A stretch of 64,000 nucleotides of DNA from a virus. The translations under genes and the position numbers were made by a program. The stretch is taken from positions 1 to 64,000 of IMG/VR virus record IMGVR_UViG_3300049855_000474. One strand, given 5' to 3'. The notes beneath the pieces are model-generated. The model made no database searches, had not been told where the DNA came from, and saw nothing but the letters and a program-made list of their open reading frames with translations. The number at the start of each line of letters is the position of its first letter. The stretch's first letter is position 1. Below are positions 8,901 through 16,385 of this stretch, piece after piece.

Positions 8901-10326
8901 TATAATGCGGTCTCCGCGTCACGTAGTAATAGAATACCTTCGCGGATATCTTGCTGGGGATGCTTCTTCCAATTTCCACAGAGTTAAAGCCTGTACCGCC
9001 TCAAAACAATTAGCCAAAGAAATTCAAATCCTTCTATTGGACTTGGGGATTGTAGCCAAGCGTGATGGCAGCTACAGGAAGACCAACAAAGGAGAAGGTT
9101 TTTATTGGGATGTCACAGCAGTGGGTAAGGAGGCTGAACGCTGTTGGGCAATTATCCCACCAATCCGTCCTCTGGATGAAGCCTACGAAAAAGAATACAA
9201 CAACGCACAGCTCGATCACATTTACGGACTCCGAGAGTTAGCTAAGAAGTTTGCTGATTCCAACTATCGAGAAAAAGGAAACAAAGAAAACGGGGGTTAT
9301 TGGAAATACCCAGGTTTCCCTTGGACTCGTGCCGAGACTTGGACACTAGATTTCTGCTACAAGCACAAGGAGAAAATTATCAAAGGCTTCAAAGCCCGAG
9401 ATGAGCAACTTGCTTTAGATTTTGAGGAAATCCTTACGCAGGGTTACTTCCTCGATTCAATCGTTGAAAACGAAGTGATCGATCAAGACAACCAAACCGT
9501 CTACGATTTCACCGTTCCAGGCAGCCATTCCTTCGTGACCAATGGAATAGTAGGATCGAACAGCTTTGGCAGTTTATACGGAATGTCGCCTAAGTCACTT
9601 GCTATGCTTGTTAAATGCTCTGAATTTGAAGCTAAGCAATTGATTCAAACGTTCACTAACAAGTTTGAGCGTGCTGGCGGTTGGTTGGAGTATATCGAGG
9701 ATTTTGCAATGGAGAATGGATATGTTATATCGCCATTCGGACGTGCAAGACATCTCGCACCGCTGATCGAACTGAATGAGGGTGCGGCTCGACGGGTAGC
9801 TAGAAACTCACCAATCCAGGGTGCTGCTTCTGATACGACCGCAATGGGGGCTTGGTTAATTCAGGACTGGATTGAGAGGACCAATAGACCTTACAAGATT
9901 TGGAACGTTGTTCACGACGCTATTTCCATAGAAGTTCCCCTTACCAAGGAGGCTATTATAGAAGTTATGGCAGTTATGAAGAACTACATGACTAAGGAAA
10001 TCAACCCGTTCCTAAAGCAGGAATTTAATATCAATCTTATCGTTCCATTAGTTATAGATTTTAAGGTAGGTCTACGCTGGGGTCATTGTAAGACAGTGGA
10101 TCCACTTACGGATATTGATCAATTCGTAGCTACGCTGCAAGAACAGGACCGACGCCTCCATAACGGGGACAAGTGGTGGCAATTGGCTACCGAGCTAGAG
10201 GTAAAGAAGTTGGAGAAGGATTTAAGCAAGATCGAGAAAGAAAAGAAGGAAAACTGGGAGAAAGAGATCGCAAAACGTGTTAGGATGATTGAAGAGCACA
10301 GAAATTCGCTATTGAAGGCTGGTTGA
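5959..10326 (+). CDS. DNA polymerase I family replicative polymerase with N-terminal UDG-like domain and intein
   Basis: 1455-residue precursor. Residues 1 to about 200 resemble family 4/5 uracil-DNA glycosylases: CxxC at 12-15, 'GDAPGKSEDD' and 'PFTGPSG', and two later cysteines that complete the iron-sulphur pattern. A DEDDy 3'-5' exonuclease follows, with D239 and E241 in 'VDTET' and 'YAGMD' as the third motif. The polymerase A palm has motif A 'EADFGQAEIR' (D685) and motif C 'VVHDAIS' (D1320). Motif B is split after 'RQAAKGL' by an intein (residues 763-1201); splicing restores 'KGLSFGSLYG'. The mature protein would be 1016 residues. UDG-polymerase fusions are known in SPO1-like phages. 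It is followed after one base by a small membrane protein gene. Confidence 0.95.
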   Translation: MKSVLKHEKAFCEGCPLNRNKAKKTHYIPTEVHYDRVGPEGHAEVDILVVGDAPGKSEDDNGMPFTGPSGEELKISLKKIGIEGSFALANSIRCRPTDDEGNNRPPSIEEIAACGNYIKQDLIQLKPKVVVLMGNTAKDILAPTPEWRTKGISKLSGEIFVTNGVTYTATVNPSSFLRNNNYMERQRFHRHIGNIGRILSGEQGAFSRKGVSTLLRTEKAAIDFLDLLENFETDFVCVDTETENLNRVAPNKLATIQFAVDNDIGFVLPLEHWQSPWTPEFLEYLRERLARIFSNPEIKIGAWVAHGSKFDYGKITKFCRIIKIALPIMDPIFMEYLRDENQRRGMDDGGEGGLDGSGGTNFDLKTMAKDKLGFYYYNEKILEVRKDGSLVEEPLWNPDNSVSEFTIYAGMDVYIGRRLICYIINELGLTEHKEKSINFAKKWGTRVTHLLTKIEANGCFADKDQLEYLRSDDSPILKRMDEIPGEITSSPEGKKANQLILSKDPRTKGMKPLFGKAPIVFDIDKKDHRVALLVDTCKLEPLAYGKKEGEAKSKYAKKGKNGEIDKGNGVPSINKAFFQEYKDHPFAALVQEYEGLKKLKSSYLNSVMSFLTDDIIYTKRGPKSNADNLFDGRIHPTFWDSKTVTGRFAASDPNTQQLPRAEGFAKSMIKSMYGAAPGHVMLEADFGQAEIRWWAQIAKDQEFANLFNGMVSILEEFERNPTPELAIRVSNECDIHKQVSAAMNRVPIEQVSKDMRQAAKGLCVAPGTLIRTPEGLIPIEEVINSWKGSVLLETRKGVEEANRTFEITVNRTQKVKTSRGYTIHGRPEHPVLVWRSCKLQFVELQNLNSEDRIVTRRNAKLWPEKLVKLEPSILKSGEEIFPKEVTPDLARLLGYITSEGTTGYEKFIRIPNTDERVIADLRELLTSNFGKEAFAECTDDRSADNWKNITKFTINSTAARYLRKLGVVGIEDSYTKVVPKAIMRSPRHVVIEYLRGYLAGDASSNFHRVKACTASKQLAKEIQILLLDLGIVAKRDGSYRKTNKGEGFYWDVTAVGKEAERCWAIIPPIRPLDEAYEKEYNNAQLDHIYGLRELAKKFADSNYREKGNKENGGYWKYPGFPWTRAETWTLDFCYKHKEKIIKGFKARDEQLALDFEEILTQGYFLDSIVENEVIDQDNQTVYDFTVPGSHSFVTNGIVGSNSFGSLYGMSPKSLAMLVKCSEFEAKQLIQTFTNKFERAGGWLEYIEDFAMENGYVISPFGRARHLAPLIELNEGAARRVARNSPIQGAASDTTAMGAWLIQDWIERTNRPYKIWNVVHDAISIEVPLTKEAIIEVMAVMKNYMTKEINPFLKQEFNINLIVPLVIDFKVGLRWGHCKTVDPLTDIDQFVATLQEQDRRLHNGDKWWQLATELEVKKLEKDLSKIEKEKKENWEKEIAKRVRMIEEHRNSLLKAG
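8245..9561 (+). other. Intein with LAGLIDADG-type homing domain in polymerase motif B
   Basis: 439 residues, beginning with Cys ('CVAPGTLIRT', block A) and ending in Asn, with Ser as the +1 extein residue. Block B is 'GRPEHPVLV', with Arg where Thr is usual before PEH. Two degenerate LAGLIDADG helices are visible, 'LLGYITSEG' and 'LRGYLAGDA', consistent with a homing endonuclease. Block F/G is 'VYDFTVPGSHSFVTNGIVGSN'-like, with Ser in place of the usual penultimate His. The junctions rebuild an intact polymerase motif B, which fixes both ends with good confidence. Confidence 0.92.
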
Positions 10327-10327
10327 T

Positions 10328-10528
10328 ATGGAGAACTTCCTAGAAGTTATTTGGCTTCTATCCATCCTAACTATGGTGTTTGTAGGAGTATCGCTACTCC
10401 TATTTCTATTCACACTAGTAGTAATACTGATATTCCCCGTCGTATTAATAGTTTTCACTGTGCAATATCTCTCAGTGATCTTTCGTGAATATAATAGAAA
10501 GGAAAACCAGGACAATGACAGTAAATAA
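10328..10528 (+). CDS. Small integral membrane protein, 66 aa
   Basis: ATG 10328 lies one base after the polymerase stop. Residues 6-50 form one long or two hydrophobic helices (Val, Leu, Phe, Ile rich), followed by a charged tail 'REYNRKENQDNDSK'. No recognisable family. Could act in membrane anchoring of replication, superinfection exclusion or lysis control; none of these can be chosen from the sequence. Its end overlaps the start of the next gene. Confidence 0.6.
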   Translation: MENFLEVIWLLSILTMVFVGVSLLLFLFTLVVILIFPVVLIVFTVQYLSVIFREYNRKENQDNDSK

Positions 10529-10802
10529 ACTAGTATTACGAGATTTGGATATTTACGCTCTAAGGGCTTCGGAGAAAGATCCCGAGTCAATGGCTCGCTT
10601 TCATCAGGAATGTACTCCAGAACGAATCCTTGCTATCCTGGAGGAATTTAAGGAGATGAAGGAATGGTACGAGGGAGAAGAAGATCTCCGATCCCAAATT
10701 CAAGATCTTCGAGATGACCTTGAAACTGCGGAAGATAAGTGTGGTGATTACCATAGACAGGTTGAGGAGCTACAGGACGAAATAAAGGAGCTGCGAGGAT
10801 GA
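10515..10802 (+). CDS. Hypothetical coiled-coil protein, 95 aa
   Basis: ATG 10515 (with AGGA just upstream) is chosen over an upstream GTG at 10485. The C-terminal half is a long acidic heptad-patterned helix rich in Glu, Asp and Leu, so a coiled coil is likely. It overlaps the membrane protein gene and the deformylase start, indicating an operon. Function unknown. Confidence 0.6.
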   Translation: MTVNKLVLRDLDIYALRASEKDPESMARFHQECTPERILAILEEFKEMKEWYEGEEDLRSQIQDLRDDLETAEDKCGDYHRQVEELQDEIKELRG

Positions 10803-11401
10803 CCCCAGATAAGACTCAAATTTCAGCTAAAGATATGAATGTGCTTATATCCCGTCAGGACCAGAAGGAATACTTTCCTTTGCTTGTATACCCAAACAAG
10901 GGTCTTCGAGTAGAAACCAAGGAAGTAACTGACTTCGGACCAGCTTTCCAAGCTATTATCGATAAGATGACTGCTACGATGTACAGGGCTCAAGGTGTTG
11001 GGTTGGCAGCTCCTCAGGTTGGTATTAATGCTAAAGTGTTCATTTTGGACTGCCCTGACGAAGGAAATAACGGACTTCAGGTGTTTGTTAATCCCGAGAT
11101 TATAACAGCCACTCTTTTCAGTAAAGCTATGGAAGGTTGCCTTTCCTTCCCCGGTGTAGTGGAACAAATTGATAGGGCTTCCAGTATTGTAGGTAAAGCA
11201 CAAGACCGATTTGGAAATCCTTTTACTTTCGCAAGCCTAGCAGAAGCTGATACAGACGTCATAAAGCTTTCCGAAGTGGAAGTGGTTGCTGTGCAACACG
11301 AGATTGAGCACCTGCAAGGTATTTTAATGATTGACAAAGTCAGTCATTTGAAGCAACGTTACATGAAGAAAACAGTACAAAAAGTATTGAAGAGCCTGTA
11401 A
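10799..11401 (+). CDS. def: Peptide deformylase
   Basis: 200 residues with all three deformylase motifs: GVGLAAPQVG at 66-75, EGCLS at 112-116 (metal ligand C114) and QHEIEH at 166-171 (H167, H171, catalytic E168). The enzyme removes N-terminal formyl groups from nascent proteins. Phage copies are known and are often shorter at the C-terminus; this one keeps a short helical tail. Start ATG overlaps the upstream stop by four bases. The N-terminal extension of about 25 residues before the usual start is slightly long. Confidence 0.95.
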   Translation: MTPDKTQISAKDMNVLISRQDQKEYFPLLVYPNKGLRVETKEVTDFGPAFQAIIDKMTATMYRAQGVGLAAPQVGINAKVFILDCPDEGNNGLQVFVNPEIITATLFSKAMEGCLSFPGVVEQIDRASSIVGKAQDRFGNPFTFASLAEADTDVIKLSEVEVVAVQHEIEHLQGILMIDKVSHLKQRYMKKTVQKVLKSL

Positions 11402-11413
11402 AGGAATAAAACT

Positions 11414-11824
11414 ATGTGGATGTCGGCTGAGAAGTCTAGTTATTTCGAAGCAAAGTACCCAGAGTTGTGCCCTATCGACCCAAAAGCTGAATTTCAGCAC
11501 TACGGTAGGATGGGGTGCGTTGGTATTGGGTGGTTTGATCGTTTGGATCAGATGTGCAAGGAGTTGTCGGAACTAGGCTTTTTCGTACAGCTGACCTGCG
11601 TCAAACAGAAGTTTGGTCGATTGCGAGTGCATTTTGACCACAACCGTGGAAATACAGAGCAGTACCAAGCTATCCAGGCTATTGTAAAGAGAGCTGAAGA
11701 AGACTGCAATTCGAGTTGTTCTATATGCAGCCTACAGCTGAGCGAGCAGCAGTTATCCCGCTGTTACGGGATTGGCTACCTTTGCGATAGTTGTAGACAA
11801 AAGCATCTTTCCGCATTAGTATAA
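11414..11824 (+). CDS. Hypothetical phage protein with C-terminal zinc-binding cysteines, 136 aa
   Basis: ATG 11414 has AAGGA upstream. The pattern 'GCVGIGWFDRLDQMCKEL' followed by 'KFGRLRVHF' and a C-terminal CSIC...CDSC pair is familiar from many phage and bacterial hypothetical proteins that have no assigned function. The four cysteines probably bind zinc. It immediately precedes the histidine kinase; its last codons contain the TATAAT that may drive that gene. Confidence 0.7.
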   Translation: MWMSAEKSSYFEAKYPELCPIDPKAEFQHYGRMGCVGIGWFDRLDQMCKELSELGFFVQLTCVKQKFGRLRVHFDHNRGNTEQYQAIQAIVKRAEEDCNSSCSICSLQLSEQQLSRCYGIGYLCDSCRQKHLSALV

Positions 11825-11829
11825 TCCCT

Positions 11830-12564
11830 ATGACAGCCACATTCTCAGATGAAGACTTGCAAGCAGTAGTACTGCAGCTAAAGAGGGCTAATTCGGAACT
11901 TGAGCGCTTCGCTTATGTAGCGTCACATGATTTGAAGGCTCCGCTTAGAGCCATTTCGAACTTAGCGTCTTGGATTAAGGAAGACAGTGACAATAAGTTT
12001 TCTAAGGAATCCGTTGAACATTTCAATATGATGCTCAATAGAGTTTCTAGAATGGAAAAATTGTTGGATGATATTCTAGCCTATGCTAAGGTAGGTAAGA
12101 GAGATAATACTTTCGAGTCGGTCAACCTTGTTGAAATGATTCAAAGCATATTTTATATGCTTCCAAATAAGCGTTTCACGGTCCTAACCGAATCTACAGT
12201 ACCTACTTTTTTTGCTGAAAGGTATCCTCTCGAGCAGGTGCTTCGAAATTTGATTAGTAACTCAATCAAGCACCATCACGCAGGAAAAGGAACTATTACA
12301 GTTAGTATAGAAGAACTACAAAAACATATACAGTTTACAGTTACGGACGATGGTCCTGGAATTCCTAAGGAAAATCAGGCAGAATGCTTCGAGATGTTTC
12401 GAACGCTGAAACCCCGAGATGAGGTTGAAGGGTCCGGAATGGGTCTTGCTTTAGTTAAAAAGATTGTAGAGAACCAAGGTGGGTCAATAGATATTCTACC
12501 CTCTAACAAGGGTTTGAGTATTCGTTTCTTGTGGCCTCGATTCGATCGGTACAGAGAAGAATGA
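11830..12564 (+). CDS. Sensor-less histidine kinase
   Basis: 244 residues. The H box is 'ASHDLKAPLR' with phospho-acceptor H33; the N box is 'LRNLISNSIKHH', followed by G1 'DDGPGIP' and G2 'GSGMGLALV', so the ATPase domain is complete. Only a short coiled N-terminus precedes the HisKA domain: there is no sensor or membrane segment, so it is cytoplasmic and either constitutive or controlled by a partner. The H box most resembles phytochrome-type kinases. No Shine-Dalgarno is seen; TATAAT lies four bases before the ATG. The stop overlaps the start of a receiver protein (ATGA). Phosphotransfer to that protein and to the REC-GGDEF protein is inferred from the arrangement. Confidence 0.93.
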   Translation: MTATFSDEDLQAVVLQLKRANSELERFAYVASHDLKAPLRAISNLASWIKEDSDNKFSKESVEHFNMMLNRVSRMEKLLDDILAYAKVGKRDNTFESVNLVEMIQSIFYMLPNKRFTVLTESTVPTFFAERYPLEQVLRNLISNSIKHHHAGKGTITVSIEELQKHIQFTVTDDGPGIPKENQAECFEMFRTLKPRDEVEGSGMGLALVKKIVENQGGSIDILPSNKGLSIRFLWPRFDRYREE

Positions 12565-12965
12565 GTATTACAATTTTAGTCATTGATGATGATAACGTGG
12601 ATGTGTTAGCCTTACGCAGGTCTTTCAAGAAGCACAAAGTTCTTCGTTATGCCGATCTACAAACGGCTAAAGATGGGCGGCATGCCTTGACTCTCCTTAC
12701 AGGGCAGTGCCCTATCAAACCAACGCTAGTTCTTCTAGACTTAAATATGCCTGGTATGAATGGACTACAATTCCTAGATAATGTCCGGTCTATCCCTTCC
12801 TTGCAATATCTCAGAATACTAGTGTTGACCACGTCTGCTGATGATACCGACATCAAAGCTGCAAACTCCAAATGTATTGTAGGATACGTTACAAAGTCTA
12901 AAGCTGGAAATTATACTGAATTAACCGATCTGCTAAATAATTACTGCAATCTCACGGAGAGTTAA
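12561..12965 (+). CDS. Stand-alone response regulator receiver
   Basis: 134 residues from ATG 12561 (ATGA overlap with the kinase). A CheY-like receiver with acidic pocket 'IDDDN', phospho-acceptor D60 in 'LLDLNMPG', Thr in 'VLTTS' and Lys in 'VTKSK'. There is no output domain. It resembles the small receivers paired with phytochrome-type kinases. It probably serves as a phosphate carrier or sink between the kinase and the diguanylate cyclase encoded one base downstream, or acts by protein contacts. Confidence 0.93.
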   Translation: MSITILVIDDDNVDVLALRRSFKKHKVLRYADLQTAKDGRHALTLLTGQCPIKPTLVLLDLNMPGMNGLQFLDNVRSIPSLQYLRILVLTTSADDTDIKAANSKCIVGYVTKSKAGNYTELTDLLNNYCNLTES

Positions 12966-12966
12966 G

Positions 12967-13899
12967 TTGCACAAACCCTGGAATATTTTCTTGCTGGAGG
13001 ATGATGAAGCGGATAAGCTGCTTGTGCAGGTAACGCTAAAGCATTCAGGGGTGCCGTTTACGTTGACCCACGCCAAAACTATGGACGAGGCTAGGAGTAT
13101 TTTAGATTCTAGTGGTGCTCTGTTTGACTGTGCTCTACTAGATAGGTCGGTTCCTGGGGGTTGTGGATTAGACTTAGTTAGCCATAATAAACTACAGTCA
13201 GTACCTTGTATCATGCTAACTGGAAATCAGGACGAGACAGTAGCCTTACAAGCACTACAGCGGGGTCTTGAAGATTATATTATGAAGGGTGACATCACCA
13301 GGCACACTCTGGTGCGAGCTATCCGGTACGCTATGGAACGTAATAGTATCAAATGCGCTTTATCTGAAGCGAAAAAGAAACTAGAAGAATTGGTGAAAAC
13401 AGATCACCTGACTGGTCTTTTGAATCGCCGGGGTTTGGAAGAACTGCTTCAACGGCTGCTACAACGAAACTCTAACTTTGAAGAGAATCACGGCGTAATA
13501 CTCATCGATATTGACAACTTCAAGGCTATCAATGATACCTTAGGGTATGATGCTGGAGATGAGGCACTACGATTTGTAGCTACCAAGCTCAGGCTGTGTT
13601 CCCGTCCTTTAGATCATGTAGCTCGTATTGGTGGTGACGAGTTTATCATACTCCTAACAAATGTTGAGATGGAACAATGCGCTGCTATCTCAGAACGAAT
13701 TCGGACTACTTTTGAGGAAACACTACTCAATATAAGGGGATCCGAACTGAACGTAACGGTGAGTATGGGGGTATCGGCATTAAACAATGCCTCTACAGTA
13801 GAGGAACTGTTCAAAGCAACCCAAGCCGCACTTCACTGTAGCAAAAAACAAGGTAAAAACGCTGTGTGTATGAATTCCACAATACCACCAAGCAGGTAG
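12967..13899 (+). CDS. REC-GGDEF diguanylate cyclase
   Basis: 310 residues, TTG start at 12967 one base after the receiver stop and with GGAG upstream. Residues 1-125 are a receiver (D59 in 'LLDRSVPGG', Lys in 'IMKGDI'). A short coiled linker leads to a GGDEF domain with 'LTGLLNRRG', 'DIDNFKAIND' and the signature GGDEF at 222-226. RPLD at 213-216, five residues before the signature, matches the inhibitory I-site. All residues needed to make cyclic di-GMP from two GTP appear present, with product inhibition. In the host this could lock cells in a sessile or non-motile state; that consequence is inference. Confidence 0.95.
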   Translation: MHKPWNIFLLEDDEADKLLVQVTLKHSGVPFTLTHAKTMDEARSILDSSGALFDCALLDRSVPGGCGLDLVSHNKLQSVPCIMLTGNQDETVALQALQRGLEDYIMKGDITRHTLVRAIRYAMERNSIKCALSEAKKKLEELVKTDHLTGLLNRRGLEELLQRLLQRNSNFEENHGVILIDIDNFKAINDTLGYDAGDEALRFVATKLRLCSRPLDHVARIGGDEFIILLTNVEMEQCAAISERIRTTFEETLLNIRGSELNVTVSMGVSALNNASTVEELFKATQAALHCSKKQGKNAVCMNSTIPPSR

Positions 13900-13902
13900 T
13901 TT

Positions 13903-14364
13903 ATGATTGGTCTATTGAAGAAGTTAGGGTCGGTAGCTTGGAATTCCGTAATAGCGGTAGTATCGAATAAAACAAAGTTCCCGGCTGTCAATGAGCGAGA
14001 TCTTCAGGACTTTGCCAGCTATGTGCAGAAAAACACGGCTACTAAAGCACACTACCAAGTTTCTGGAAAGTTTATGGAGTACGGCACCACGCCTAGACGA
14101 TTTCTTTTGACAGTTGAAGCAAACAACACTATACTAATGTCTTTCTTCTTATGTGGTGAGCCTACATTCTCAGCAGTGACTTTTGCGTTAGCAAGAGATT
14201 TCTTTGGAAAGGAACGCACATTTCTATCAAGCTCTTTTCTCTATAGAGAGGATAGTACTGTTTGTTTAAACTGGCATACGGATTTTCCTGTTGTATACTT
14301 AGAGTACATCAATAAGATTTTACGTAGCTCTCGCAGCGTAAAGAGTTCAACAGAACTCAACTAG
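13903..14364 (+). CDS. Hypothetical protein, 153 aa
   Basis: ATG 13903 lies three bases after the diguanylate cyclase stop, so it is probably co-transcribed with the signalling cassette. N-terminal amphipathic or weakly hydrophobic stretch, then an alpha/beta body ('RRFLLTVEANNTILMSFFLCGEP'-like region) and a Ser/Arg-rich tail. No family recognised; a partner role in the signalling cassette is possible but unsupported. Confidence 0.6.
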   Translation: MIGLLKKLGSVAWNSVIAVVSNKTKFPAVNERDLQDFASYVQKNTATKAHYQVSGKFMEYGTTPRRFLLTVEANNTILMSFFLCGEPTFSAVTFALARDFFGKERTFLSSSFLYREDSTVCLNWHTDFPVVYLEYINKILRSSRSVKSSTELN

Positions 14365-14406
14365 TGACGACTCAGGTTAGTAACAATGAAACTGAAAGGT
14401 AATAAA

Positions 14407-14886
14407 ATGAGCGACAGAGAAATTAGTGACCGAATTCTATTCCTGTACCTTCGGGATCCCAAGGATCCCAAGCACGTGGCGACTGTTGCCAGGTTCAAGC
14501 AGGGCAATGTCCTGACTTTTGCCTGGGCAATCAACAAGGTGACCACGCTTCAGAGTGGTCAGAAGTTTAGCAACTTTGAAGACTCCTACAAAAGCAAGAC
14601 GGTCCATGACGTGTTCAATAAGGCACGTGGGCGTACGATTGCTGAGGGTCGTCTGGGCTGCCACAAGTCGTCTATCACCATTGAGCTTTACGAGGATGAG
14701 CGTCCGCTTAAAGCTATGCTGGAAACTCTCGCTGGGAACTCCGAGGTAGATGGTGTGGTTATCCCTTCCTTCCTGTCACGCTGGGCTCGCGATAACTTGC
14801 TCGGCATCTACGCGGAGGAGGCAAGGCAGCTCATTGCTGCTCAGATTGAAATAGAAAAGTCTCAAGTCTCTGACGTTAGCCTTTGA
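14407..14886 (+). CDS. Hypothetical protein, 159 aa
   Basis: ATG 14407 behind GAAAGG is preferred to ATG 14386. Codon use is visibly more GC-rich than in neighbouring genes (many GTC, CGT, GGC), as also seen at 55562 and 60130-61863, suggesting high expression or different origin. Soluble, helical, charged; no motif recognised. The stop overlaps the next start (TGATG). Confidence 0.6.
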   Translation: MSDREISDRILFLYLRDPKDPKHVATVARFKQGNVLTFAWAINKVTTLQSGQKFSNFEDSYKSKTVHDVFNKARGRTIAEGRLGCHKSSITIELYEDERPLKAMLETLAGNSEVDGVVIPSFLSRWARDNLLGIYAEEARQLIAAQIEIEKSQVSDVSL

Positions 14887-15449
14887 TGCGAATTTTAGTA
14901 GATGTGGACGATACCTTGGCGGAGTTTACTCCGCACTGGCTAGATCTTATTTCCGATATTCTCGGAAAGAAGCATGTTCCAGAAGATTTCGACACATGGC
15001 TTATCGACGCACTCTACCCGGAAGATATTAGAGAAGCAATTTGGGAGAGGGTTGATACCTCTCCAGGATTTATTCGTAACTTACCTATGGTAAATGGTGC
15101 TACCGAAGCACTGCACGAACTACGACAAGTAGGTAGAGTAATAGCCCTTACAGCACCACACATTGGACCCTACTGGTTCTACGAACGTGCTATGTGGCTC
15201 AAAGATCGGGGCTTCAAGCGTTCTACAATGGGCTTTGTAGCTGCCAAGGAAATTGTCAAAGCAGATGTGTTCATTGATGACAATCCTGAACACATCAATA
15301 ACTGGAAAGCTGAACACCCACAAGGGCTAGCTCTCCTTTTCGACCGTCCCAATACTCGAAAAGCCGAAACAGCAGGAGTCCGAGTATATAACTGGGATGA
15401 AGCTATTAACGCTGTCTTGAGCTATCAGTGCGATTTGGTAAAGAAGTGA
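14886..15449 (+). CDS. HAD-family 5'(3')-deoxyribonucleotidase-like protein
   Basis: 187 residues. HAD motif I is 'DVDDTLAEF' at residues 6-14, motif II Thr lies in 'IALTAPH' and the acidic motif is 'FIDDNPEH'. The arrangement fits the 5' nucleotidase, deoxy, cytosolic type C family, which dephosphorylates dNMPs. ATG 14886 overlaps the previous stop by one base. Together with dNMP kinase and dUTPase further on, it could adjust deoxynucleotide pools. Nucleotide specificity is inferred from family resemblance. Confidence 0.82.
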   Translation: MRILVDVDDTLAEFTPHWLDLISDILGKKHVPEDFDTWLIDALYPEDIREAIWERVDTSPGFIRNLPMVNGATEALHELRQVGRVIALTAPHIGPYWFYERAMWLKDRGFKRSTMGFVAAKEIVKADVFIDDNPEHINNWKAEHPQGLALLFDRPNTRKAETAGVRVYNWDEAINAVLSYQCDLVKK

Positions 15450-15450
15450 A

Positions 15451-15478
15451 TTGACAAAATAGCATCCCTTGGTATAAT
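15451..15478 (+). promoter_or_regulatory. Sigma70-type promoter, leaderless
   Basis: TTGACA (15451-15456), 16-base spacer, TATAAT (15473-15478): a consensus promoter. The ATG of the lipoprotein gene starts exactly six bases after the -10 box, so the expected transcription start coincides with the start codon. Confidence 0.85.
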
Positions 15479-15484
15479 CAAGGA

Positions 15485-15847
15485 ATGAAATGTTTTAATC
15501 TACTCATCATAGCTCTGCTAACCGCCTGCCTACCTAAACCTTCTATCGATTATCCGACCCTAGATTCTAGGATTGGTAATCCGGTACTGGTTTATGTACC
15601 TCCACGTCATGTAATTCCCGCGCCTTCCCCAGAGCAATTCCAGCCTAGAGACCCTGTGTGGAATTTCACTACGCAAGCCTCCCCGCCTGCAAATAGTGTT
15701 TATGAGGAAGAGCTTCGACGGGCTAATGAGGAGCGGAAGCTACAACAATACCACATTGTCCGAACAGTTTGCTATCCAGCATCGTACGCCTGTAGACCCT
15801 ACGTGCGCTGTTACTACGATACCTACGGCATGTTGACCTGCTATTGA
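15485..15847 (+). CDS. Small lipoprotein
   Basis: 120 residues with a lipoprotein signal: 'MKC', hydrophobic core, and lipobox LTAC with Cys at 15. The mature part is Pro-rich (15-75), then a charged helix 'EEELRRANEERKLQQ' and a Cys/Tyr-rich end. Exported and membrane-anchored in a Gram-negative-type host, if the lipobox is used. An outer-membrane spanin component is conceivable from the Pro-rich lipoprotein form, but no inner-membrane partner is adjacent. It begins its own transcription unit from the promoter at 15451 and the mRNA is predicted to be leaderless. Confidence 0.75.
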   Translation: MKCFNLLIIALLTACLPKPSIDYPTLDSRIGNPVLVYVPPRHVIPAPSPEQFQPRDPVWNFTTQASPPANSVYEEELRRANEERKLQQYHIVRTVCYPASYACRPYVRCYYDTYGMLTCY

Positions 15848-15870
15848 TAGTGGATAGCTCATCATACTCA

Positions 15871-15899
15871 TTGACATTTCCTCCGCTGTGTAGCAAGAT
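15871..15899 (+). promoter_or_regulatory. Possible promoter
   Basis: TTGACA at 15871-15876 is followed after 17 bases by CAAGAT (15894-15899), a weak -10. It would drive the small gene at 15920. The -35 is perfect; the -10 has three of six matches. Confidence 0.45.
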
Positions 15900-15919
15900 C
15901 AATACTGAGGTAACAGCTA

Positions 15920-16123
15920 ATGCTAAATGATCGCCAACTATGCCTATTGTCCAATTCCGCAATTGAGTTCAAAACTCTTATTGAGAAAATTGTATCAAAA
16001 CAAGTTTCAAAGTTAGAGCTTATGGAAGCCCTATCAGAGTTTGAAGCGGTAACCAGTTGTATAAGAATGGAATTGGATCACGGCTTTGATATTATAGAAA
16101 TTGAAAGTCAAATTGCTAATTAA
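15920..16123 (+). CDS. Small helical protein, paralogue of the 16197 gene
   Basis: 67 residues, ATG with GAGG upstream. N-terminus 'MLNDRQLCLLSNSAIEF' aligns with 'MKLNNRQVATLAHSIMIA' of the gene at 16197, and both continue with an amphipathic helix and 'EALSEFEAV'/'KTLKHLEAT'. The two probably arose by duplication. Two-helix protein, no known function. Confidence 0.6.
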   Translation: MLNDRQLCLLSNSAIEFKTLIEKIVSKQVSKLELMEALSEFEAVTSCIRMELDHGFDIIEIESQIAN

Positions 16124-16196
16124 GCTTGCGCTTACAGAGAAGTATGCCAAGCTTTGATAGTACCAACCAAGGTACCACTAGCAATAAAGAATACCA

Positions 16197-16385
16197 ATGA
16201 AATTAAACAATAGGCAAGTGGCTACATTAGCCCACAGCATTATGATCGCAACAAATTTGACAGACCGTGCTTCTGAGGGCACGATTACCCGAGAAGAGTT
16301 TGTAAAGACCTTAAAGCATCTTGAGGCTACGTATCACGGACTCAATGAAGAGTTCCTAAGGTCAAAGCAGTATGACGCAGGATAA
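16197..16385 (+). CDS. Small helical protein, paralogue of the 15920 gene
   Basis: 62 residues. Shares the L-N-x-R-Q start and the spacing of helices with the preceding gene product. A hairpin (AAGCTTG/CAAGCTT) occupies the gap between them. Its end overlaps the next start. Function unknown. Confidence 0.6.
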   Translation: MKLNNRQVATLAHSIMIATNLTDRASEGTITREEFVKTLKHLEATYHGLNEEFLRSKQYDAG

